Shown piece after piece: positions 1 to 5,309 of a DNA stretch of 5,414 bases (positions are counted from its first letter, which is position 1; every line of letters starts with the position of its first letter). The notes beneath the pieces were generated by a model that was given only the letters and a program-made list of their open reading frames with translations, had not been told where the DNA came from and made no database searches. The position numbers and the translations under genes were made by a program. Origin of the DNA: an uncultured Eubacteriales bacterium (lineage in GTDB: Bacteria > Bacillota > Clostridia > Monoglobales > Monoglobaceae); NCBI GenBank assembly GCA_905205855.1, contig CAJLFL010000144.1:1-5414 (forward strand), written 5' to 3'.

Positions 1-6
1 AAGGAG
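1..6 (+). promoter_or_regulatory. Ribosome binding site AAGGAG, points to a start at 17
   Basis: AAGGAG sits 10 bases before an ATG at 17-19. No comparable site precedes the ATG at 77 or the one at 92. This matters because it places the original translation start of the DUF5107 gene at 17 and not at 77. Confidence 0.6.
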
Positions 7-16
7 TGAAGTGTTG

Positions 17-76
17 ATGAGTAATTCAATAAAGAAATAAAAAAAGATAATACCTACATATGTCCATAAAAAAGCA
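17..76 (+). other. N-terminal coding remnant of the first DUF5107 gene, with in-frame TAA at 38-40
   Basis: Reading from the ATG at 17, in the same frame as the long gene, gives MSNSIKK, a TAA stop at 38-40, then KKIIPTYVHKKA leading straight into MDLPMF at 77. The paralogue on the other strand begins MVTVTECKITIPTY and has MPMF at the matching place. The IPTY and PMF motifs are therefore conserved on both sides of the stop, showing that this stretch was coding. The frame holds no alternative start (GTG, TTG) between the stop and 77. One substitution in codon 8 (AAA, GAA or CAA to TAA) explains the break. Translation might restart weakly at 77, 37 bases after the stop. Confidence 0.7.
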
Positions 77-2800
77 ATGGATTTACCGATGTTTTTTGAA
101 AAGAAACCATATCAGGAAGCAAGCGGCAGAACTTATCCGCTGCCTTTTTCAGACAGTATCAGTGATGTGAAAACCGGTGTGGAATATGATGTGTATACCC
201 TTGAAAACGAATATATAATGACACAGGTTTTACCCGATAAGGGAGGAAAAATTCTGCGCGGATATGATAAAATCGATAATTATGACTTTATTTATTATAA
301 CAAGGTAATCAAGCCTGCGCTTGTCGGTCTTGCCGGTCCGTGGATTTCCGGAGGAATTGAGTTTAATTATCCTCAGTATCACCGTCCGACAACCTATATG
401 CCGCTTGAAGCCGTAGTTGAAGAAGCTGAAAACGGTGAAAAAACCGTATGGACAGGTGAGGTTGAACCGTTTAACCGTCTTAAAGGTATGGCGGGTATCG
501 CTATAGATGAGGGACGAAGCTATATAAAAGCAAAGGTAAAGGTGTATAACCGCACAAGTCAGCCGCAGGTGTTTATGTGGTGGGCAAACCTTGCTGTTCC
601 TGTAAATGAAACGTATAAAACAATATTTCCGCCGGATGTTGAATGGGTAAACGACCATGACAGACGGTGTACCATGAGCTGGCCTATTGCCAAAGGTGTG
701 TATCACACAGCAAGACCGTTTGACTACGGCGACAGGACAGATATTTCAATGTATGATGCGGTAAATGTTCCGTCCTCATTCCTTGTATCTCAGGGGCAGT
801 CGGATATGGATTTTGTTGCAGGAGATGACGGCGGCAAGCAAAAGGGAATTGTAACGGTTGCCGACCATCACATATCTCCTGGTAAGAAAATGTGGCATTG
901 GGGCAAGGATGACTTCGGTGATATGTGGTGCTCCAACCTGACAGACGAGAACGGACCGTATATCGAGCTTATGATGGGTGTATATACCGATAATCAGCCT
1001 GATTTTACCTGGATAGCTCCGTATGAAAGCCGTACCTTTGAACAGTATTGGTATCCTATCCGTGGAATAGGTGATGTAAAAAATGCAACAATAGACGCGG
1101 CGGTCAATGTTGAAAAAAGAGGCGAAAAGCTTTTCTTCGGATTTAATGTAACAGGAAAATTTGAAAACACAAGAATAAATGTATATAACAATGATTCACT
1201 TGTAATTACAGATACCGCAAATCTTGATCCGACAAAGGCATATCTCAGGGAAATTGATATGTTGGGTATGGATATAAACAATATTAAGGTTGAGCTTGTA
1301 TCGGCAGAGGGCAAAATCCTTGTTGATTACAAAACATATGTAAGAGGTCAGAAACAGCCGATTACGCCCAGAAAGCCGGTCGTGCGTCCGAGTGAGCTTG
1401 AAACAGCAGAGGAATTGTATATTAACGGACTTCATCTTGAGCAGTACAAGCAGCACAATTATGACGCAAGAGATTATTATACAGAGGGACTGCGCCGCAA
1501 TCCCTCCGATATACGCTGTAATACAGGAATGGCAAGGATTTCTTATAAAAACGGACAGTTTGAGGACTGTATAAAATATGCTGACGCGGCAATAAAGAAG
1601 CTGACCGAAAGAAATATGCATCCCACAGATACGGAGGCTATGTATTTTAAAGGGCTTGCCCTGAATGCTCTCGGTAGGGCAAAAGAAGCGTATGATATTC
1701 TGTCAATGGCGGCTTGGGACTATAAATTCCGTTCTGCGGCATATTTTGAGCTTGCAACGCTTGACTGCAAAAATAATGATTTTGCCGGAGCGCTTGAAAA
1801 GCTTGATATATCACTCAGCTGCAATTCAGGTCATACAAAGGCTATGAACATAAAGGCGCTTGTGCTTCAAATTCTCGGCAAAAATGACGAGGCAAAGGAC
1901 TTGCTTGATGAGATACAAAAATACGACCGCCTTGATATGTTCAGCGTGTATCAGCTTTTGGATTTTGGAGGGGATAAAGAAAGATTTAATGAAGTATTCG
2001 GCGAAAAATGCGAAAACTATCTTGATGTTGCATATGATTTAATCAGCTGCGGATTTTATAAAAAGGCTATTGAGGTAATTGATTTGTCAGAAAAGGTTTA
2101 TCCGCTGTTTGATTACGTAAAGGCATATTGCTATGGAAAAACAGGCGATGACGATAAAGAAAGCGAGCTGCTTAAATCAGCGGAGGTACAGGAAACCGGT
2201 TATTGCTTTCCGTCAAGACTTGACGATATACCCGTTTTGGAAAACGCGATATTAAAAAATTCTGATGGTGATAACGCATATTATTACCTCGGTTATCTGT
2301 ATTATGACAGATTTGCATTTGAAAAGGCAACAAAATTATGGGAAAAATGTATTGCGCTTGATCCAAAGCATCCAAAGGCATTCAGAAACCTTGCGCTTTC
2401 ATACTTCGATAAAAAGGGAGATTTGCTTTCAGCAAAAATGTGCATGGAAACCGCGCTTGAAAACAAGCCTGATGATTCAAGACTGATTCTGGAATATCAG
2501 CAGATACTGCGTAATATGAACTATTCTCCGGAGTATATGCTGAAAGTATATGACAAGCACGAAAGGCTCATGATTCAGCGTGACGATTGCTATCTTGACA
2601 AAATTACATTAAAGTGTATGACGGGTGAATACAAGGAGGCAATAGAAATGGCGAAGCACAGACGCTTTCATATCTATGAAGGCGGCGAGGGCAAGCTTAC
2701 CAAGCAGCACGCATGGATGCACGTTTTATACGGCAATCAGCTTTGTAAAAGCGGAAATTTTGACGAGGCTGAAAGAATTTATAAGGATGGCATATTATAG
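77..2800 (+). CDS. DUF5107 domain protein with TPR repeats, C-terminally truncated
   Basis: The 907-residue open frame has no signal peptide or membrane segment, so the protein is probably cytoplasmic. Residues about 10-330 form the DUF5107 domain, whose N-terminal LENEY and LPDKGGKI (52-59) resemble the opening strands of galactose-mutarotase-like sandwich proteins. Further conserved blocks are WISGGIEFN (89-97) with HR at 102-103, DHH at 263-265 followed by SPGKKM, and DNQPD at 305-309. Residues about 340-425 look like a small beta domain. From about 440 to the end there are TPR-type helical repeats, for example around 455-640 and 734-900. The biochemical role is unknown; the family is known mostly from carbohydrate-use loci, so sugar binding or conversion is an inference. 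The true start is probably the ATG at 17, cut off by a TAA. The protein stops within a TPR (AERIYKDGIL), right at the junction with the opposite gene. Family members usually run on for perhaps 150-200 more residues, from memory and not checked. Confidence 0.85.
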   Translation: MDLPMFFEKKPYQEASGRTYPLPFSDSISDVKTGVEYDVYTLENEYIMTQVLPDKGGKILRGYDKIDNYDFIYYNKVIKPALVGLAGPWISGGIEFNYPQYHRPTTYMPLEAVVEEAENGEKTVWTGEVEPFNRLKGMAGIAIDEGRSYIKAKVKVYNRTSQPQVFMWWANLAVPVNETYKTIFPPDVEWVNDHDRRCTMSWPIAKGVYHTARPFDYGDRTDISMYDAVNVPSSFLVSQGQSDMDFVAGDDGGKQKGIVTVADHHISPGKKMWHWGKDDFGDMWCSNLTDENGPYIELMMGVYTDNQPDFTWIAPYESRTFEQYWYPIRGIGDVKNATIDAAVNVEKRGEKLFFGFNVTGKFENTRINVYNNDSLVITDTANLDPTKAYLREIDMLGMDINNIKVELVSAEGKILVDYKTYVRGQKQPITPRKPVVRPSELETAEELYINGLHLEQYKQHNYDARDYYTEGLRRNPSDIRCNTGMARISYKNGQFEDCIKYADAAIKKLTERNMHPTDTEAMYFKGLALNALGRAKEAYDILSMAAWDYKFRSAAYFELATLDCKNNDFAGALEKLDISLSCNSGHTKAMNIKALVLQILGKNDEAKDLLDEIQKYDRLDMFSVYQLLDFGGDKERFNEVFGEKCENYLDVAYDLISCGFYKKAIEVIDLSEKVYPLFDYVKAYCYGKTGDDDKESELLKSAEVQETGYCFPSRLDDIPVLENAILKNSDGDNAYYYLGYLYYDRFAFEKATKLWEKCIALDPKHPKAFRNLALSYFDKKGDLLSAKMCMETALENKPDDSRLILEYQQILRNMNYSPEYMLKVYDKHERLMIQRDDCYLDKITLKCMTGEYKEAIEMAKHRRFHIYEGGEGKLTKQHAWMHVLYGNQLCKSGNFDEAERIYKDGIL

Positions 2801-3351
2801 TTATTGCGCGTTACGTCTATTGCGGTAATGTTGGTCATGGCTGCACTGTAATACTCCATGTTCCATGATGCCTGATAAAAATAATTGTATGCTTTATTGG
2901 TATTATCCATAGCAAGATAAATCAATCCGAGATTAAAATAAGTCTTGCCGCTTTGCGGATGCTTGTTGTATTTGCAGGTTACATTTTCGGCACGCTTTGC
3001 ATATGCAAGCGCTTTGTCAAAATCATTATGCTTATAACAAAAATCCGCCATAGCGTTAAGAGAATCAATATGCTCCGGATATCGCTTTAACGCTTCCGTC
3101 CAATAGCTGTCCGGAAGAATAGCCGGATCGCGGTACTGCCTTACATGCACACCTTCAAGATACAGCTCCTGTGCGGATTTTACTTCTTTGAGGTTTGGCA
3201 TATCTTCGGTTGTATCGGGAATATTGTAAAGCTCGCGTTTTTTTTTCGGTATATGAGATAACTTCAGTATTTTCGCTGATTGCCGAAACAGAACTGCCGA
3301 CACCTCCGAGCGGAATATTAAAATGCTGCGGTATGCCGGCTTTAAACGCAA
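2779..3351 (-). CDS. Fragment 3 of the second DUF5107 gene: first TPR repeats, then truncation
   Basis: Genuine sequence begins near 3237 (RELYNIPDTTEDMP) after the A9 frameshift; the residues before that are an out-of-frame reading. It continues with SAQELYLEGVHVRQYRDPA, which matches TAEELYINGLHLEQYK of the paralogue, and then two TPR-like helical pairs (YKHNDFDKALAYAKRA; YFNLGLIYLAMDNTNKAY). Homology ends at NNYN, about position 2794, where the paralogue reads NNDFAGALEKL. The Met at 3351 has no ribosome binding site and is not a real start. Confidence 0.75.
   Translation of the reverse strand: MRLKPAYRSILIFRSEVSAVLFRQSAKILKLSHIPKKKRELYNIPDTTEDMPNLKEVKSAQELYLEGVHVRQYRDPAILPDSYWTEALKRYPEHIDSLNAMADFCYKHNDFDKALAYAKRAENVTCKYNKHPQSGKTYFNLGLIYLAMDNTNKAYNYFYQASWNMEYYSAAMTNITAIDVTRNNYNMPSL
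2785..2800. other. Junction joining two truncated paralogues tail to tail
   Basis: Coming from the left, the + strand gene is intact to IYKDGI (about 2794) and then meets a stop. Coming from the right, the - strand gene is intact to NNYN (about 2794) and then reads antisense of the other gene to a stop at 2779. Both homologies end within the same few bases (GGCATATTA), and neither a C-terminus nor a terminator hairpin nor any intergenic sequence lies between. This is the expected scar of a deletion removing the 3' ends of two convergent genes, or of an assembly misjoin. Confidence 0.7.
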
Positions 3352-4306
3352 CGGCTTGGTTCAGTATTTCTTTCCCGTCCGATACAGCGGTAACATTCGC
3401 TGTTATATCGCGTGTGGTTTGAATAACAAGTCCGTCGCTGTCCCAATGCACAGCACCGTTTAAGTTAGCGTAAGACGGAATTCCGATATTGCCTATGGGA
3501 TACCAGTGCTGAGAAAATTCTTTGGTTTCGTACGGTTCTATCCATGCAAAATCAGGCTGGTTGTCAGAGTATGAGCCTGCCATCAGCTCGGCATATGCGC
3601 CGTCTGTGTCGGTAAGAGCGTTTTCCCATGAGTCCGACAGCTGATTGTACGCCCATGTAAACATCTTTTTGCCGGGTGCAGTGTGATGATTTGCTATATG
3701 AACTACTCCGCAGCCTTTTCCGTGATCAAAGCCACCAAAAAAATCATATTCCGACGGCGCACAGAAATATGACGTAGGCTGAACAGTGTTTTTATGCATA
3801 GATATATCTGTTTCTCCGTCATAACGGATTCCGTTGAATACACCTAAGGCATTTGTCGCTATCGGATATGTTGTGACTGAACGCTTATAATGGAAATTTA
3901 CATATGAAACATCCTTGGGATAAAATATCTGATAGTTTTTGTTTACCGGTACTGCGGCGTTTTCCCACCAGAGAAAGGAGTTTGTCACAGGGGTGCGGTT
4001 GCACAGCTTCATTCTGGTTTCAAACTTGGCTTCTCCGGGCTTTAAAACTATACCGACCATTCCTTTCGTTCGCTGGATGGGATCGTGCTCGGATAACCAT
4101 ACTATAACGCTGCCGTCAGTTTGCCTTTCTGTGCAGTAATCTACAGGCATAAAGGTTGAAGCTCTGTGATGAAACGGCCAGTTGAATTCCAGACCGCCTG
4201 AAATCCATGAACCAAGACAGCCTATCAGGGCAGGCTTTATAACGTGCTGCTTATAAAAAGTCATATCCGGTTGTCTTGTCAAATGCGGAATAGATTTTGC
4301 CGCCAA
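3155..4306 (-). CDS. Fragment 2 of the second DUF5107 gene: core of the DUF5107 domain
   Basis: The frame is 383 residues long, but only residues about 17 (FYKQHVIKPAL) to about 355 (ISYTEKK) are homologous to the paralogue. The first 16 and last 28 or so are out-of-frame readings past each frameshift. It holds WISGGLEFN (34-42) followed by HHR, the NRTP and WWENAAVPVN blocks, ANHHTAPGKKM, and SDNQPDFAWIEPYE. These are the same blocks as in the + strand copy, so the putative binding residues are kept in both. There is no ribosome binding site at 4306, so this is not an independent gene. Confidence 0.75.
   Translation of the reverse strand: MAAKSIPHLTRQPDMTFYKQHVIKPALIGCLGSWISGGLEFNWPFHHRASTFMPVDYCTERQTDGSVIVWLSEHDPIQRTKGMVGIVLKPGEAKFETRMKLCNRTPVTNSFLWWENAAVPVNKNYQIFYPKDVSYVNFHYKRSVTTYPIATNALGVFNGIRYDGETDISMHKNTVQPTSYFCAPSEYDFFGGFDHGKGCGVVHIANHHTAPGKKMFTWAYNQLSDSWENALTDTDGAYAELMAGSYSDNQPDFAWIEPYETKEFSQHWYPIGNIGIPSYANLNGAVHWDSDGLVIQTTRDITANVTAVSDGKEILNQAVAFKAGIPQHFNIPLGGVGSSVSAISENTEVISYTEKKTRALQYSRYNRRYAKPQRSKIRTGAVS
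3238..3246 (-). other. Frameshift site: run of nine A on the coding strand
   Basis: On the minus strand the run reads GA9CGC. With eight A the frame continues as SYTEKKRELY, and the spacing from this Tyr to the conserved ELY of the first TPR becomes exactly 30 residues, the same as in the paralogue. One extra A is therefore the simplest defect. Runs of nine A are also known places for RNA polymerase slippage, so some in-frame transcript is possible. Confidence 0.75.
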
Positions 4307-4529
4307 GCTCCGGGAGAATTTCTATTCTGAGGTATTCGTTTTCAAGCCGAATACAGGTGTATTCCTTGTCCTCCTTGTGCTTACGGTCAACTTCGAGGAC
4401 AATATGATTCGGATAAGGGTTGCCGCTTGTCCTTTGATGAACGCGGTTTTCCGCAAACATTGGCATCTCCTCCGGAGATGGCTCTCTGTAGGTTGGTATT
4501 GTTATTTTACATTCTGTTACTGTTACCAT
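4251..4529 (-). CDS. Fragment 1 of the second DUF5107 gene: N-terminus
   Basis: This 92-residue frame carries the conserved N-terminal motifs: IPTY near residue 11, PMF near 23, RLENEY and ILPELGGKI, then DKTTGYDF. It matches LENEY, LPDKGGKI and NYDF of the paralogue. It ends two codons after YD at a stop created by the frameshift; the natural continuation FYKQHVIKPAL is in the next frame. It is too short to fold as the full sandwich alone. The genuine part is everything up to YDF. Confidence 0.75.
   Translation of the reverse strand: MVTVTECKITIPTYREPSPEEMPMFAENRVHQRTSGNPYPNHIVLEVDRKHKEDKEYTCIRLENEYLRIEILPELGGKIYSAFDKTTGYDFL
4255..4259 (-). other. Frameshift site: run of five T on the coding strand
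   Basis: The minus strand reads TATGAC-T5-ATAAGCAG. Five T give YDFL and a stop. Seven T would give YDFFYKQHVIKPAL, the same length as the paralogue's YDFIYYNKVIKPAL; four T would give a version one residue shorter. Two missing T, or one extra, restore the frame. Confidence 0.75.
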
Positions 4530-4534
4530 GATAA

Positions 4535-4542
4535 ATCACCTC
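4535..4542 (-). promoter_or_regulatory. Ribosome binding site of the second DUF5107 gene
   Basis: The minus strand reads GAGGTGAT, an eight-base match to the anti-Shine-Dalgarno complement, five bases before the ATG at 4527-4529. It fixes the start of this gene. Confidence 0.8.
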
Positions 4543-4550
4543 GCAGTGAC

Positions 4551-4580
4551 AGTGTATTCCAAAATAACAATGCTTTGCAA
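4551..4580 (-). promoter_or_regulatory. Possible promoter of the second DUF5107 gene
   Basis: On the minus strand TTGCAA (4575-4580) is followed after 18 bases by TACACT (4551-4556), each matching four of six consensus bases. The predicted transcript would have a leader of only about 15 bases. An alternative -10 is TATAAT on the minus strand at 4631-4636, giving a leader near 95 bases. The choice is uncertain. Confidence 0.25.
4574..4580 (+). promoter_or_regulatory. Candidate operator, copy 1 (TTTGCAA)
   Basis: TTTGCAA with a palindromic core TTGCAA, centred about 48 bases before the start codon of the second DUF5107 gene. An identical heptamer lies 42 bp away, on the regulator side. A local regulator binding both sites is an inference. 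Confidence 0.4.
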
Positions 4581-4615
4581 GACAAAAAAATACGTAAAAT
4601 ATGCAGAAATCTTTG

Positions 4616-4623
4616 TTTGCAAA
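4616..4623 (+). promoter_or_regulatory. Candidate operator, copy 2 (TTTGCAAA palindrome)
   Basis: A perfect 8-bp palindrome TTTGCAAA, centred about 43 bases before the regulator's start codon and overlapping its proposed -35 box. Binding here would block the regulator's own promoter. It shares TTTGCAA with the site at 4574. Confidence 0.4.
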
Positions 4624-4645
4624 TCAAAATATTATAATATATAAT
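4617..4645 (+). promoter_or_regulatory. Sigma-A-type promoter of the regulator gene
   Basis: TTGCAA (4617-4622, four of six consensus bases), a 17-base spacer, and a perfect TATAAT (4640-4645). A second TATAAT lies at 4633-4638 but lacks a good -35 at proper distance. The start of transcription would be near 4652, leaving a very short leader that still contains GGTGAT. Confidence 0.5.
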
Positions 4646-4651
4646 TGTGTT

Positions 4652-4657
4652 GGTGAT
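4652..4657 (+). promoter_or_regulatory. Ribosome binding site of the regulator
   Basis: GGTGAT, five bases before the ATG at 4663, matches the 3' half of the AGGAGGTGAT consensus. It has the same spacing as the site of the divergent DUF5107 gene and supports 4663 as the start, with no room for an N-terminal DNA-binding domain. Confidence 0.6.
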
Positions 4658-4662
4658 AAGCG

Positions 4663-5004
4663 ATGATAATAAATATTATAACAGAGCCGGAGTATGCCGA
4701 TACAGTGTGGTGCAGAGAAACAATGACGGGAATAGAAAAGAAATGTTCTGCGCTGAGATATAAACATATAAGCTGCCGCCCGATAAAGTTAAAACAAAAT
4801 ACAAGCTGTGTTCTGATAGACCATGATTCGGCAACAGAGGAATGTATTGAGTATCTGAAGTCATGCGGCAGAAGAAAAATCGCTTTATACGGGATAAACA
4901 ATAATTCATATGCGGATATGATAAAGGTAAAATACTTTAAAGATAAGGACGTATATTATTGTGCCGGAAAAAAAGAATGGAAAGCTGCTTTGACAGCTTT
5001 ATAA
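4663..5004 (+). CDS. Regulator fragment 1: first lobe and hinge of the sensor domain
   Basis: The frame is 113 residues long. Residues 1-102 (through DVYYCAG) are genuine; the last 11 or so are read out of frame after the A7 run. It contains the opening strand IINIIT, helix WCRETMTGIEKKCSAL, and the hinge-side CVLIDHDSATEECIEYLKSCGRRKIALYGIN, which is split here only for readability. GGTGAT precedes the start. Confidence 0.7.
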   Translation: MIINIITEPEYADTVWCRETMTGIEKKCSALRYKHISCRPIKLKQNTSCVLIDHDSATEECIEYLKSCGRRKIALYGINNNSYADMIKVKYFKDKDVYYCAGKKEWKAALTAL

Positions 5005-5309
5005 GCAATGCCGGCTGTTATGACGCTGCTGTGTGCTCAAATTATATATCGGCAGTTTACCTTATGCATAATCTGAAAAACAAGGGAATTGATGTGCCGA
5101 AGGATTTATTTGTTGCAGCATACGGAGATTCTGAGATAGGTAAGAGCTTCAGACCATCTCCTACAACAATCACTTTAGACCATGAGCAGCTCGGAATACA
5201 AGCGGTAAACCTGTGTCGATTTTTGGCATTTTCGGAAGGAGATGTCAGTGCTGCGGTAAGAATTCCCGGAAGAATTGTTCCGTTCCGGCGGAATCAACAC
5301 AGGGTATAG
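4959..5309 (+). CDS. Regulator fragment 2: second lobe of the sensor domain
   Basis: The real sequence begins around 4977 (MESCFDSFISNAG) and ends around 5285 (GRIVPFR). The formal TTG start at 4959 has no ribosome binding site and is only the continuation of fragment 1 in another frame. The lobe carries a variant of the family's 'DAVICANDxxAxxL' strand-helix (YDAAVCSNYISAVYLM), then DLFVAAYGDSEIG and TTITLDHEQLG, all standard for LacI-type sensors. Confidence 0.7.
   Translation: MCRKKRMESCFDSFISNAGCYDAAVCSNYISAVYLMHNLKNKGIDVPKDLFVAAYGDSEIGKSFRPSPTTITLDHEQLGIQAVNLCRFLAFSEGDVSAAVRIPGRIVPFRRNQHRV
4968..4974 (+). other. Frameshift site: run of seven A in the regulator
   Basis: Eight A would give CAGKKRMESCFDSF and join the first two regulator fragments; seven A throw the reading into a stop at 5002-5004. 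One missing A is the simplest repair, two extra A the alternative. Confidence 0.7.
5286..5291 (+). other. Frameshift site: CGGCGG in the regulator
   Basis: The observed CGGCGGAATCA leads to RRNQHRV and a stop. One more G (CGGCGGGAATCA) gives RRESTQG and continues to the window edge. One missing G is therefore inferred. Confidence 0.6.

Larger units (their letters stand above)
2779..4529 (-). pseudogene. Second DUF5107-TPR gene, broken by two frameshifts and truncated
   Basis: Three overlapping reading frames on the minus strand join into one protein of about 580 residues that aligns end to end with residues 1 to about 560 of the upstream + strand gene. About half the residues in the best-aligned blocks look identical by eye. 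Order of parts: N-terminal IPTY/PMF region, DUF5107 domain, small beta domain, two TPRs. Start: ATG at 4527-4529 with GAGGTGAT five bases upstream. Frameshifts lie in A5 (plus strand, 4255-4259) and T9 (plus strand, 3238-3246). The 3' end is lost: the match to the paralogue ends at NNYN, and the last residues (PSL, stop) are read from the antisense of the other gene. Roughly 350 or more C-terminal residues are missing compared with the paralogue. It diverges from the regulator at 4663, which probably controls it. Confidence 0.85.

Noticed and set aside
38..40. Recoding of TAA as an amino acid to rescue the first gene
   Set aside because: The other genes in the window end at or are broken by ordinary TAA and TAG stops, and no recoding signal is visible. 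A point mutation or base-call error is simpler.
230..1621. Reverse-strand open frames at 230-706, 994-1314 and 1196-1621
   Set aside because: They lie wholly inside the well-supported DUF5107 gene, have no ribosome binding sites and give Cys/Ile/Ser-rich sequences typical of antisense readings.
1392..2486. Short forward frames of 60-73 codons inside the first gene
   Set aside because: They are out-of-frame shadows of the TPR-coding region with no family features.
2760..2860. Transcription terminator between the convergent genes
   Set aside because: I see no GC-rich hairpin followed by T residues; the two coding sequences abut directly.
4255..4259. Programmed ribosomal frameshifting in the second DUF5107 gene
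   Set aside because: The required shift is two bases missing or one extra in a T run, with no stimulatory structure evident, and the gene is broken again and truncated downstream.
4544..4554. CAGTGACAGTG direct repeat upstream of the second DUF5107 gene
   Set aside because: It is a single short repeat with no second copy near the regulator; likely chance.
4377..4637. Forward open frame covering the start of the second DUF5107 gene and the intergenic region
   Set aside because: It overlaps conserved minus-strand coding sequence and the promoter region, and its translation shows no recognisable pattern.
4632..4909. Reverse-strand open frames antisense to the regulator
   Set aside because: The plus strand encodes clear LacI-type sensor motifs here; the antisense products are unstructured in composition and lack start signals.
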